Below are positions 53,372 through 64,000 of a stretch of 64,000 bases of DNA, piece by piece. Each line of letters starts with the position of its first letter. The first letter of the stretch is position 1. A model generated the notes under the pieces. It did not search any database. It saw only the letters and a program-made list of their open reading frames with translations, and had not been told where the DNA came from. Both the position numbers and the translations under genes were made by a program. Source of the stretch: Syngnathus acus (lineage: Eukaryota > Chordata > Actinopteri > Syngnathiformes > Syngnathidae). The stretch is from assembly GCF_901709675.1 (NCBI RefSeq), contig NC_051103.1, positions 8,479,501-8,543,500 on the forward strand. Direction: 5' to 3'.

Positions 53372-54725
53372 TTGTGGTTGCGCCAGGATGCCGTGCCTGG
53401 CCTTTCTTTGAGGCCTGTTTTGACCTCAGAGCGGCTACCCCCGCCACCGTGTGTACAAAACACACGGTGACCTTCCACGCAAGCTTTCCGCCAAGCTGGG
53501 CATGGCGTGCTTCCCTCAATTACGCCGTCATTACATGCTTGCCTGTTGCCCCCCCAGGCAGTCTCTCTCCCTCCCAGCCCCCGCCATCCTCAGTCAGGCC
53601 ACGGCCACCTTCCACGACGACCTTCGAGCGTTTCTCGCAAACGGTGACAACGAGCGTTGTCGCTTCGCTGATCACGCGAGCCCTTAGGCATTTTATGAAC
53701 ACGCCATTAGCGAGCGGTCGACGTGACAACGGGCGTGGACATGTGTTAGCGGTTACTGATGAACGCAAATCCCTCCCGGCAAGACCCGATATTGCTCCCG
53801 ATATGGCTCTTTGCGGAGACTGTTGAATCGCAGGCGAGTCATTTTTGACCAAAAAGCAAGTTTTGAGCTTGAAACGTCGGGTCGAGCGCAACCCTGTGAC
53901 AAAATGCCTGGTCTCGCCCCAATCTAGCAAAAGAGAAGGAAGAGAAGCGCTACCTGAGCTTTGCGTGTGCCTCCGCGGGCAGCCAGGCGGGCTGGAATGA
54001 AGCGGCGCACCACCTGTTGCCGCAAAACACAGCAGAATGCAGGTGACCTGGCCACGCCCCCCCGCCCGCCCGCCCGCCCGCTTTTGATGGGAGGGTCGGT
54101 CGGTCGGCCAGTAGTGCTCTGACGGAACCTTTATTCAGAAGCTTCACTCGGGTGCCTTTTCTGACGGCGCTTTCGGTGCTCGCTCGAGTCGAGCAGCGTC
54201 ACCCGCCAGCCAGCCAGCGAGCGGCCGGGCGGGCGGGCGGGCCACGTGCGGTCAAAGTCGCATTCCACCGTGTAATCATTCAGCGAGCGTTTGAAGATTG
54301 CAAACCTACCAGGTTGTCCGGGTGACACGAGGGCCGGGACCTCATCTGCTGCGTGCGCACGCACGCACGCACGCGTCGCCGATTTTATTGTTCCAACAGT
54401 GGTGGTGTTCCAGCCGCCTGTAACATTTTCCGATGCTCTAATATTTTCCATGATATTTTCCTACCGTGGCTGTCACGGCCGCCTTTTAATGGGCTCGTTA
54501 GGCTTTCGGCGCAGACAAACGCACACGCGTTCCCAACAAAAGGCTTTCTTTAACGAGGCGCGTTTTAGCGTGTACTCTCACCGCGGGCGGGGGGCCAAAC
54601 TTGGGCACGCCGCAACGAGGTTACGCTGACCTTGAGTCGTTTAGTTCATTTCGTCGAAATCGCTCCTGTCAGATGACTGACAGACGATAATCGGAGGAGG
54701 AGAGCGAGCGGCCGGCGGACGTCGC
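53372..54725. other. Upstream region of KCNJ16
   Basis: GC-rich segments with GCCC and GGCC microsatellites near 54065 and 54225, and a CGCACGCA repeat near 54360. No exon with similarity to a known family was seen; a noncoding first exon of KCNJ16 may be here. Confidence 0.4.
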
Positions 54726-55081
54726 TGTCATGTCTCGTCCCCAGTTCTGTGTCTGTGTGCTCGCCCCTCCCTCCCTCCCTTCCTGTGTGCCCTTGATTGG
54801 TGCGATCACACGCACTTGCCTCTCATTACCTGTGTCGTATTTAAGTTCTGTTTGCGTGTCACTCGCCGTCGGAGCATTGCACGAGATGTGGACAATGCAT
54901 GTCTCACTGTCACTCGGTTTGTTTGGTGCCTGTCTTTTGTTTCACGTTTTGGCGATCAGTCCTATTGGTTTCGTTGTTTAGTCACGTCAGTTTGCTGGGT
55001 TTGTCTTTTGAGTTCCTGCAATAAACCCTGGTCCAAGCTGCATTTGGTCGTCCTCGCTCCATCCACACTCCGTTCCTGACA
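54726..55081 (+). mobile_element. Solo LTR (Gypsy-type), 356 bp
   Basis: Starts TGTCA and ends TGACA (short inverted ends, TG...CA). It is flanked by a perfect 5-bp target duplication GTCGC at 54721-54725 and 55082-55086. Internal promoter-like GTATTTAAG near 54837 and an AATAAA near 55020 fit U3/R signals in plus orientation. There is no internal coding region, so it is a recombined single LTR. Confidence 0.85.
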
Positions 55082-55086
55082 GTCGC

Positions 55087-56079
55087 AGGCACGGACGCAT
55101 GCGCACGGCGTGACCACCAGAAGCGCCGATGGAGTCCAGATGCGAAGCCGTGCACGTCCGCGCCACGACCTGAGCACCCGCCCGCCCGCCTGCATGCGTG
55201 TATGTTTTTGCCTTTGCGGCGGCCTGCTAACGTGCTAGCCGCTCATTACAAGCCGAGCGTAAACGAGTGGAATGAAAGTGCCGCTTGTGTTTATTTGGCA
55301 ACTTTGTTAACTTGTTTACCAGCTAACAAACTAGCTTCTTCCGCTCAGCTCAGTACGCCTCATTAGCATCTTCCTGTGTGTGTGTGCCTGTCGCAAATGT
55401 GTGCGTGCCTGCACAGTTGCCTCGCTTGGGTTTGCGCAAATGTTTTTGGTGTGTGCTATGGGACTATTTCCTGTTACTTTGTGCACCTGCGTGCTCAAAG
55501 TCTGACCCCAGAAAGTGTTTATGTCTTTTTATTTTATGAGCCAGCCTCATTATTGGGAGCTGGTTAGCTGCAGACGCAAATGGCACGGCAGCCGGCACCT
55601 CGGAGCGCTTCCGCCTTAAGCTCCCCACGAAAAAGGCCCACGCGGGGGCTCGGAGCCGGCGCCTATGCGGACGCCAAATAACGCGGAGTCCCGCCAAGTC
55701 CCGTCTGCCGCTGAGGGCGGCCAAAAGCAGCGCCGACAGTGCCATGTGTCCGTCAAAGAATCGCGGCCAGAGTGGAAAAGTGGCACAAGTAGGTAACCTT
55801 CATTGTCTATTCCTTCTTTGCTCTAAGCATGCAAACACAATCATGAATCATTCTGATGATGAAAGTGGTCACGAGACGACGCTCATTTTTGTGACGCAGA
55901 TGGCCGTCGGCCTTGTGCTGATGTTTGGGCGGGAACCTTTCTTCAAAGGCGTCTTTCCGTTGGGACCAATCGAGGGACGGACGGACGGCTGGGCCCCTTT
56001 TCAAGCAAGCGCCAGAGACGTTTGGTCTGCACGCGGCAGCCGGTAAGAAACATTTATGTATAGAATAGAAGGTTTGATG
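55087..56079. other. Gene-free interval before BTBD17
   Basis: About 1 kb with no recognised exon. A retroelement-tail-like AATAGAA segment lies near 56060. Confidence 0.5.
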
Positions 56080-56085
56080 TTTATT
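56080..56085 (-). terminator. Likely polyadenylation signal of BTBD17
   Basis: AATAAA on the minus strand, about 110 bases after the stop codon. Confidence 0.6.
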
Positions 56086-56191
56086 CGACGGAAGGAGGGA
56101 GGGGATCTACAATCGAGCGAATGGCTCGGACGTCAATAATAGCACCAGACGTTCAGTTAACACGGAGAGGTGAAGAAACTCAAGCTGTGGA

Positions 56192-58252
56192 TCAGTTCTT
56201 GCTGGCCACCAGGCTCTGGTACATGGGTTTGACCACCACGTGGAGCATCAGGGAGCCGTCCACCAGGTACTCGGAGGTGCGGCGGTGCAGGTCGGCGTCT
56301 GCCAGGAAGTCGCCGTTCTCCTCGGTGCTCTGGTGGAAGTCGTAGACGTGCTTGACGTGCAGCCGGCCCTGCTGGCGCGCCACCACCAGAAGCGTCTTCT
56401 GGAAGCTCACCCCGGCAAAGTCGGCGCTGGAGGTGGCGGGCGTGACGATGACGCGGGGGCGCCCACCCTCGGCCCCCCGCGCCGGCTGCATGGCGCCCGT
56501 CTCGCCGCCGTACGTGGGCCTCATGCTGAGCGGCAGCCAGCGGGGCGAGAACAGCACGTTCCAGGTCACCTGCCGCAGGAGGGAAGCCGGTCGGTCGGTC
56601 GGTCGGTCGGCCGGGTGGCGACAATGCGCTTTGGGATCCGCTTTCGCGGCCGGCGGCCACCTACCCGCTTGCCGGCGTCGTGGCCGCTGGGCCCCAGCTG
56701 CGTCTGGAAGCTGGTGCTGCGGTCGTCGCGAGCCGGGTTGCTCACCGCCCAGGCGGACCCCCACGGCGGCGCCAGGTAGTTGCGCGGCACAAACAGGCTG
56801 CAGTTGAGGTCAAAGTACTTGGCCATGTGCACGGGGGAGGCGGCGTGGAACTGGTAGGACAGGTAGAGCAGGTCCCGGACCGACTCCCGGTAGCGGGCCA
56901 AGACGGCCGACTGGCTCTGTAGGCGGAAGAGCTCCCGGGGCGGCATCATGGCGTAGCGCACGGCTCGCAGCGCGTTCTCCGCTGTCAGCCCGTCGGGGCG
57001 GTTGCGCGAGATCCACTCCTCCAGCCCGGAGAAGAGCTCCATCTCGCTGTGCACCACCAGGTCGGAGCGCCGCAGGAGCGTCATGAGCAGCCGGGAGCTC
57101 AGGCCGCTCCACTCGCCGCTCCGCAGGACCGACGACAGGTTCCACGCCAGGTAGCGGAGGCAGCCGTCCCGCAGCGCCACGTCGCCCGCCTCCGCCGCGT
57201 ACTCGTACCAGCCCGCCACGTGGCCCGAGGGCGATTCCCGGGCCAGGTTGAGGCTCATGTAGCGGCTCAGGCCCTGCCGCAGCGCCGCCACCTGGTACTT
57301 GGTGGCCAGCCGGTGCAGGGCCGTGGCCTGCTCCGGCCGCAGGGAGATCTCGCCGCAGTACAGGTACCTGCGGGCAAAGGCTGGCTCTCAGAAGAGGAAG
57401 GAGGCCGGGCCGGAGGCCGGGCCGGGCCGGAGGCCGGGCCGCCCGCACCGGCTGCCGTCTTTTCTGCCCACCTGATGAACTTTTCAAAGACGGCGGCGCA
57501 TTCCGGGCTCTCGCGCAGCGTCAGCGCGCTGCCGTTGTGCTCCCGCAGCAGGTCGGCCAGCACCGGACTCTGCAGCGACAGAACCAGCGCGTGGACCGCC
57601 ATCAGCTTGACCTCGTCGCCGTTGGGCGTCTCCAGCCGCAGCGTGGCGTCGCTGCCGTTGCCCTGGAGCAGTAGCGCCTCCAGGCGCCCCACCAGCGCCA
57701 GAGAGTGGCTCAGGGTGTCAGCGCCGGGGTCCGGGCCGCCGTCCGCCTTCGAGGGGCCTGAGCCCAGGCACGGGAGGTAAGATGAAAAGATTGAAAGTGT
57801 GATTAAGCCCCAGGCCTCTGTGTCCAGACTGGCCGGAAACACGTGCGTAAGTAGGGCGCCGATCGGGTCATCGATCGATCGGTCGGTCGGTCGCCTGACA
57901 AGCCATTGTGGCTCAGTTGCACGCAGCCCCCGCCCCGCCCCACGTGCACATATTGATTGCCGCCTTTGTCCTGCGCCCATCGTTCCTAAGCAGAAGAGAG
58001 CAGTTGGCGGCCCGTGGCACGGCCTAAGACGGGTCTCAGATCAAGCTAATGTGCGCGAGCGACGGCGTTGGCTGAGCAACGCCAGAAGAAACCTCCTCCG
58101 ACTTACTTTTACAGACAACCCCGGTACAAGACAGTTTTCATCATGGGCCTTCAGAATTTGAAAATCTCACCCGTTGCCGCCGCCGCCTGAAGCAGCTGCA
58201 GCAGCTGCAGCAGCTGCAGCACCACCACCGCCGCCGGCTTCATCTTCTTCAT
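56192..58252 (-). CDS. btbd17: BTB/POZ domain-containing protein 17
   Basis: Exons 58171-58252, 57472-57757, 56665-57367 and 56192-56569 encode 482 residues; human BTBD17 has about 478. The protein has a signal peptide, a BTB domain (Ala-Thr-Leu-Arg-Leu to Tyr-Leu-Tyr-Cys-Gly-Glu), a BACK domain (Ala-Leu-Arg-Ala-Val-Arg-Tyr-Ala-Met-Met) and a C-terminal TLD/MATH-like beta region. It is related to the galectin-3-binding protein family, and its role is poorly known. Neural or secretory expression has been reported in vertebrates as I recall. The signal peptide is built from a CTG-CAG repeat encoding Leu-Gln-Leu-Leu-Gln units. Two Met codons compete for the start; the outer one at 58252-58250 is taken. 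GPRC5C lies divergently upstream, as in human 17q25. Confidence 0.93.
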
Positions 58253-59187
58253 CTTCTCCGGCGCTTCTTTGTGTCCGAGCGTGCCGAGTACGATGCCGAT
58301 GCTGCGGCAGGGTGATGATGACTTTGAATGTGGGTCATCGGCCCCGCCTGCTTCCTGGGTGGAGCCTGGGCTGGCACGCCCGGCCGGCCCCGCCCCGCCT
58401 CAGAACGTGACCCCGGCTGGCCTTTTTGTTCACCAAATCTCTTCCCGACACGCAATACACGGAGCAATATTTGTCACCATTTGTTGTTGGGAATGACTCA
58501 AAAGAGCAGCAATGAAAATCGGATGCAATGCAAGACCGCTTTTGCAGCGCACGTGTCTTCCAGATAGTGAGCTTTCTCCAGCCACCAGGTGTCGCCACAC
58601 ACTTGCTGCACCTTGAGCCGCTCGGGCTTGAGCTGGAGCTTGTTTGTGGTTGCCCTGGCCGGCCCGCCCGCCGCCGCCGCCGCCACCGCTCCTCCTCAGA
58701 GCCCTCCTGAGAGTTTGTCGTTGGCACTTGCTCGCTCGCTCGCTCGCTTGCTCTCTCGCCTCACTTTGTGTCCAGCCTGCGCTTGTCTCCCTGCGCTTGC
58801 TCTCCTACATTGACAATCTGCGCCGGGCAATCAGGTACGTCAAGGCATCGATCGATCACTCTGACTCCATTTCTTTTTCAATCTTCTTTCAACGAAGCGC
58901 CGACTCATGAGGAAGAGGCCTTGACTAAATATCACCGGCGGCCATCGTTTCTTTCCGGCTGCGTCGGCTCCTGAGGCCGGCCAGGTCACCGCGTGCGTGA
59001 CCCGTCCACCGTACAGGACTCCGGTGAAGGAGCGGACCGGACCAAAGCAAAGGCCCCATCGTCTGCTGTGTTGACTTTTGACAAGGTCGACTCCTTTGTG
59101 CACTTTCACCTGTGTGAAATATTTGACTAGAGTTAAACATTAATATCTTTCTCTCACCTCGTGCGTGCCGACAGGGCGACGCTCGCG
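58253..59187. promoter_or_regulatory. Divergent promoter region of BTBD17 and GPRC5C
   Basis: 935 bases between the two start codons. An acceptor CCGACAG at 59168-59174 precedes the GPRC5C coding exon, so GPRC5C has a noncoding first exon somewhere here. No TATA box is clear. Confidence 0.45.
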
Positions 59188-60653
59188 ATGGAGCGGAACG
59201 CCAGCCGTCCCGCTGGTTGCGGTCCGCAAGTGTCCTCGCTCTACTTCAAGCTGTGCGACCTGCAGGCGGCCTGGGGGGTGGTGGCGGAGGCCTTGGCGGC
59301 GGCCGGCGCCGTGCTCAGCCTGCTTCTGTTGGTGACGCTGCTCGCCAGCGTACCCTTCGTGCGGGAGCGCCAGCGCAGGAACGGCGTGGCCCTGCACGCT
59401 GTCTTCCTGGCGTGCACGGGCGGCCTCTTCGGCCTGACCTTCGCCTTCGTCGTGGGCGAGAACTCATCCACCTGCGTGTCACGGCGCTTCCTGTTCGGCG
59501 TCCTCTTTGCCGGCTGCTTTTCGTGTCTCCTGGTTCAAGGCGTGCGGCTGAACGCGCTGGCCAGGGGCAAGCGCGCCCCGCCGGCATTGAGTTCCTGCCT
59601 GGCCGCCGCGGCTCTGTGGGCGGTGGAGGTGGTGGTCAACGCCGAGTGGCTGATCATCACGGTGGCGCGCCAGCCGGCGACGGACGGGTCCGCCGACGCA
59701 GCCTGCAACCTGACCAAAGCCGACTTTGCCATGGCGCTCATCTACGTGATGGCGCTCCTGGGCGCTACGCTGTGCGCCGGCCTTGGCGTGGTGGTGGCCG
59801 GAAAAGAGCAGCCATGGAGGAGGGAGGGCGCCCTCATCCTGGCCTGCGCCTTCCTCTCGGCGGGGATCTGGGTGGCGTGGATCGCCTTGTACGTCCGGGG
59901 GAGCGAAGGCGGGCCCAGGTGGGACCAGCCCACCCTGGCCGTAGCCCTGGTGGCCAACGCCTGGATCTTCCTGGCCACCGTCGCCATCCCGCAAGTGTGC
60001 TGCTCGGCCGGCGACGGGGAACCTGACTTTGGCCAGGACGCGCACCCGGGCCGCGCCGTGGGCTACGAGAACGTTGTCCGGGGGCGCAACGTTTTCGCCG
60101 ACAGCAGGGAGAACAAAGCCTTCGCTGCGGACGAGCCCGCGCAAGGTAGGCGCAAATGCTGTTCTGTTCTTTGAAGCGACTCAGAGGCTCTGGTGCTTTG
60201 GATCCTCGCCTCGCCACTTTCAACGCCTTTGCCGCTCACCCTAGCCGATTGCAGGTGCCGAGGCGGTGTCCCCGTACAGCGGCTACACGGGTCAGCTGAG
60301 AAGTTCCGTGTACCAGCCCACCGAGCTGGCCATCATCTCCGAAGCCCGCGTGAGTACGCTGCTCCCGCCCTGCCCCGCCCGCCCGCTTTGTCTGGAATCT
60401 CTTTGGACTCTCTTTTGGGGCTTTTTGTTTGTTGGCGGCAGAATCCTCCGGGAGGGCCCTCCCCCTCTCCCTCTCATTCCGCCGTTCCCAGAGCGTCGGC
60501 CCTCGCAAATGCTTACGGAAACAACGTAGGGCCGCATGGGCTTCCTGTTCTATCATATCTGCACGTGTGTGTGTGTCTGTCTGATCTTGTGCTTCCTCAT
60601 TTCTTCTTCTTGTTCAGGATCACGCGTGGTCGCACAGGAGGACAGAGTGGTAA
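59188..60653 (+). CDS. gprc5c: Orphan GPCR class C group 5 member C
   Basis: Coding exons 59188-60145, 60255-60349 and 60618-60653 encode 362 residues. GPRC5 (RAIG) receptors are retinoic-acid-inducible orphan class C receptors with a short N-terminus. Seven hydrophobic segments are visible, including the first at Ala-Gly-Ala-Val-Leu-Ser-Leu-Leu-Leu-Leu. N-glycosylation Asn-Ala-Ser is at residue 4, and Cys residues in the extracellular loops are present. The C-terminal tail has Val-Tyr-Gln-Pro-Thr-Glu-Leu, a family signature. The adjacent BTBD17 supports member C over A, B or D. A GTG-initiated extension to 59161 crosses the splice acceptor and is rejected. The last exon (12 codons) is less certain, and the tail is shorter than the human 441 residues. 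Confidence 0.88.
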
Positions 60654-62060
60654 CACCCGCTCGGCGTGCTCTTTTGGCCCCTCCCTCTGCCTGATGATAG
60701 TCCGGACGCCGATCCGTTCACCGCTCGCGTGTGACGGAGGCAAGAGTTGCGGACTCATAATACTTATGTCTGTTGTGGGCCGCTGTGTCTGAACTCCGCA
60801 AGACAGAAGTGCAGTGCGCCACATTCGAGTTTAGCACACGCTTCTGGAGATTCTGCTGGAAACTACACGCTAGCTTCAAGGACAATTGGCAGCACTACAT
60901 TTTAGGCCACTCCACGAGACGATAATATAGCTGCAACACATACCCCCCCCCCTATCATCTTTTTCACTGTCAGAATTTATTCATTTGGTTCTTTGCAAAA
61001 TAAAAGCGCCTTAGCTCATTTCCCGTCGTCCCATGGGAGCCGGGCTCCGGCCTCAGCTTAACAGGGGGTTGGGGCCGTCCGTCACGCCTGTAGAAACGGG
61101 TCGAGGTCGTCGGGGGACGTTTGATTGATTGCTGCTAACCTCTGCAAACGCTCTCGCCCCTTTGTTGTGTGTGTCTCTTGAGTGCATTTCAGTTCCACTT
61201 TTGCAAAATGACAAGTCGCGGCTCTCTCGGAACAACAACTCTTGCTTTCAGTTTGACCAGGAAGCGTCAGCGATTCTTTGGCGGCGCGCTTGCGGGAGGA
61301 GGAGCACGCAAGTCGTGCACAATGTTCTCTTTGTCGAGTCAGGACAAAGCCGAGGCTGTGAGAAAAACCTTGAGCCAGGACACCTGATGGAGCGCCACAT
61401 CTGCACAGGCGCCGTGCTTCACGACACGGTGAATGTTTGGCATACTTGTTTGTCGACAGCCTTGGCGTGGCTTCAGGCCGACTCCCAAATTAGTGAGGAA
61501 AAAAGCAATGGGGCGAAAAAAGCTTGCAGGCCCGTGTTAAAAGTCCCGTATGGGAGAGGCTTCTTTTTTACTTCTATCTTTCGTGTCTCTCCGCCTGGTC
61601 CTCTCTCTCTCTCCCTCTCTCTGGAGCCCTCCTCCTCCCCCCGGCCGAGAGCGCAGGCTCACTGGGGCGGTGTCAGGGCGCGGTAGGTGTCGCCAACCGA
61701 AGGGAGGCGCGAGTAACACCTGAACGTGTCGCTGTACTTTCACTCGCAAACAGTCAGCGTGAAACATGGATGGCAGTGCAAAGACGCTCACGGGTATGCA
61801 TTCCTTATCCCCTACGATGAACGACGAATACGACGTTTGCAAGCATGTCTGCCCTATCCTGCCCCTCCCGTTCGTAGCCAATGTTCGAGGACTTTCAACA
61901 CTTGCAGTGGACATAAATTGGGTGATTTTTCGTGTATCAAAGGTGTGCTACAATGACACGGAGAACAGTATCGCCTTTCCCCTGGACATGTTTTGTAAAC
62001 GCAAACGTTTCAACCGCTTGTCCATTGGTTAGCTAGCGCCGCTATCAGTCGTTTCTGATT
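60654..62060. other. Intergenic between GPRC5C and OXLD1
   Basis: Contains AATAAA at 61000-61005, the probable GPRC5C poly(A) signal about 350 bases past the stop. The remainder shows no recognisable exon on either strand. Confidence 0.45.
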
Positions 62061-62150
62061 GGTTCGTATTTGACCCTTGCGGCCAATCAATGCTTTTGTT
62101 TACATGGTTCGTAGTTCGCACTCGCGGCCAATCAATGCTTTTGTTTACAA
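62061..62150 (+). promoter_or_regulatory. Duplicated 45-bp CCAAT module upstream of OXLD1
   Basis: Two adjacent copies (62061-62105 and 62106-62150), each starting GGTTCGTA and containing GCGGCCAATCAATGCTTTTG then TTTACA. A further ATTGG lies at 62058-62062. Doubled CCAAT boxes 140-230 bases before the OXLD1 start suggest NF-Y-type promoter sites. Confidence 0.55.
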
Positions 62151-62292
62151 GCTTTTACTTCCGGGAGAACGGAAAGACGCTCTCGTTTACAAATGAGAGA
62201 CATCAGTTCGATTTTTCTCTCCTCAAGACCATAGTTTGGAGATCAACACGTCCAAATAGCCACAGTTCTTTTTATTTATTTTGTATCTCACG

Positions 62293-63299
62293 ATGGTGTA
62301 CTTGGTGGCGAACGCGACAAGGTCGTCCGCGTCTTTACGCAAGGTTGGTAGCCACCGTTAGCCTGCTACGTAACTGATCTCATCTCTTTTCCCCTCCCTG
62401 TCCGCGACGGACATACGCCTTATTCTTTGCGAATAGATGCTCCCGTGAAGCTGCTAGTTGCACAAGACGAGCTTCAACTCATTTTCTCGATTTCAAAGCA
62501 GCCGGCGAAAAGCTCAAATGACATGTCATTCTAGATAGCAATTGAGGTCTGTAATATCATTTTCGTCCCCCCCCCCCCCCCGCCCCCCCCCCCCCCCCGT
62601 CACTTAATGTGTGTGTTTTTCGTCACAAGTTATACTTTCATTGAAAGCCCAAAAGTTAAGAAATGTTGTCCCGGTCAAGTGGCGTGAAAGAGAGAGAAGT
62701 ACTACGTTTTCTCCCAGTTCTCGATATTCCTCCATCTGTGACTCACAATTTCAGCCTCATTTTGTTTCCACATTGCTTGGATTTGGCAACGTGACACCAT
62801 TTGCCTAAAACGAGGCTCTGTCCAAATGCTGAGTCAAGAATTGAAATTGAAAATCGGATGCAGTATTTTGGAGAAAACGATTTTTGTAGGTGTGTCTCCT
62901 CGAAAATACTTGGGGGTCGCACGTGAGCGGAGCAGCTGTCGAGCCGACGACTCCCCTCACCTTGTTGTTTTGCAGTTGTGGGTGGCGTCGCGGGGGTGGG
63001 CTCCACTCAGCCGGAGCGCCCGCAGCAGGTGCTTTGACGCGAGCCTCCCCCCCGCGCCGCCGTCCCCCCCGGAGAGCGCCCCCTGCCGCCCGGATCCCCG
63101 CGCTCCTCCTCCTCCCGCCCACTGCTGCATGAGCGGCTGCCACAACTGCGTGTGGATCGAGCACGCCGAGCAGCTGCTGGCCTTCTACAGCGACGACGGC
63201 GGCAGCGAGCGAGCGCTGGCCGCCGTCGAGGAGAACGTGCTGGACGACAACCTCAAGGCCTTCTTGAAGATGGAGATCCGACTCCTCAAAAAGACGTGA
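62293..63299 (+). CDS. oxld1: Oxidoreductase-like domain-containing protein 1
   Basis: Exon 2 (62976-63299) is confident. It encodes the Cys-Cys-Met-Ser-Gly-Cys-x-Asn-Cys-Val-Trp core of the oxidoreductase-like domain and ends [11 protein letters not shown]. A Pro-rich linker precedes it. Exon 1 (62293-62343, [10 protein letters not shown]) is inferred. It joins in phase 0 and yields an Arg/Ser-rich, acid-free N-terminus typical of a mitochondrial presequence, but its donor AAG|GTTGGT is weak. The product would be 124 residues (human about 147). OXLD1 is a small mitochondrial protein of unclear function. Confidence 0.8.
62567..62598. repeat. C-rich homopolymer tract in OXLD1 intron 1
   Basis: 15 C, one G, 16 C. 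The length is prone to sequencing error. Confidence 0.9.
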
Positions 63300-64000
63300 G
63301 CGCAGGCAGGTATGTCGGAAGCGCACGTGACGCGGCGGTTCCGAATGAGCGCGCGCGCGCACACTCCACTTTGGAAAACCGTGAGGCGACTGCTCACCAT
63401 TGGGTATTCGCTTGGGTGTGTGTGTGCAGAACTTTCCGGCACGGAGACGGTTTTGGATTTTGAGTCTGCGAGCAAGGCGGATGTCGTCGGCACGCGGCGA
63501 CGAGACGCCCGACGGCTCGTCATCAAGTCTGGTCGCGAGGCGCCTCGACTCGTAAAGCTGGCGTGCGCGCGCGGTACTATTGATTGCATCTGTCTCGTCA
63601 ATTAAACGGTGCCACATCCAAGTCGCTCGCTGGCGGTGGTGTTGTCGATGGCTCGTCACAGCGGCAAGGTGAAAACGCGTCGTGGAGGATTACGACGTGA
63701 CGGAAAATGACAGATTAGCGACATCGTCGGGGCCTCGGGCAGCGTCGGCGCCAGTTGGCATCCTCTGTCGTCATCCTGTGTCTCTCCGCCTTTCTGTCCA
63801 TTTAACCAACTTTCTGTCCATCTGTCTTGCCAATTGCCAATCCCATCTTGCTGCCTGTCTACCAGATGATTAGGGACGGGTCCCGCTACATCCGAGTGGA
63901 TTTGTCATTTTTGTCAGGGTGCGTATTCTTTTCAAATTGCAAGCGCCTCGTCCAAAGCGTCTGCACGCGAGTGCGTGTTGGTTGAGCCCCACCCATTGGT
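63300..64000. other. Region after OXLD1
   Basis: No further gene recognised; the OXLD1 3' UTR should be in the first few hundred bases (a possible ATTAAA is at 63601-63606). Confidence 0.4.

Noticed and set aside
54730-55079. Open frames of 83 and 87 codons on the plus strand
   Set aside because: They lie inside the solo LTR and have no recognisable domains.
59161-59187. Upstream GTG start for GPRC5C
   Set aside because: It crosses a good splice acceptor at 59173-59174, and the ATG at 59188 gives the family N-terminus.
60496-60528. Possible extra GPRC5C tail exon (Ala-Leu-Ala-Asn-Ala-Tyr-Gly-Asn-Asn)
   Set aside because: No acceptor in the required phase 0. The exon at 60618 joins directly.

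Overview
The window is genomic DNA from a teleost fish, probably a percomorph with a compact genome. Most introns are 70 to 500 bases with GT-AG borders, and the vertebrate genes have fish-like paralogue content. Fish-type mobile debris is present: hAT MITEs, a tRNA-derived SINE, a solo LTR and LINE tails. A syngnathid would fit, but the sequence alone does not fix the species. There are no bacterial features, CRISPR arrays or recognisable RNA genes.

Bases 1-11.6 kb hold a tandem family of at least five small secreted-protein genes (A truncated by the window edge, B, C, D, E; C on the minus strand). B to E share one architecture: a TATA promoter with E-boxes, a signal-peptide exon, two very short phase-1 exons, then one large last exon. 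The last exon encodes tandem 12-15 residue repeats. In A, C, D and E almost every repeat carries an N-glycosylation sequon (Tyr-Asn-Met-Thr or similar). The best analogy I know is the fish cortical-alveolus glycopolyproteins (hyosophorins). I consider this cluster the most novel content of the window.

Bases 12.5-31.9 kb hold FDXR (mitochondrial ferredoxin reductase), CSTF1 (mRNA 3'-end processing), PLAU (urokinase-type plasminogen activator, minus strand) and HID1 (dense-core vesicle factor). The last PLAU intron contains a nearly pure tetranucleotide array of about 4.7 kb, (CCTG)n in the sense strand of the gene. This is the same motif that causes human myotonic dystrophy type 2.

Bases 32.3-44.6 kb hold a TRIM16-like gene, TVP23 and EXOC7, all on the plus strand. 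Bases 48.4-53.2 kb hold two inward-rectifier potassium channel genes on the minus strand, KCNJ2-like then KCNJ16-like, the same pairing as human 17q24. Bases 56.1-63.3 kb hold BTBD17 (minus) and GPRC5C (plus) arranged head to head, then OXLD1. Apart from CSTF1 and PLAU, these genes match human chromosome 17 content: 17q24-q25 for FDXR, HID1, EXOC7, KCNJ2/16, BTBD17, GPRC5C and OXLD1, and 17p12 for TRIM16 and TVP23.

Exon coordinates below were assembled by hand from splice sites, reading phase and remembered family conservation. For every multi-exon gene with a complete start and stop, the exon lengths sum to a whole number of codons.
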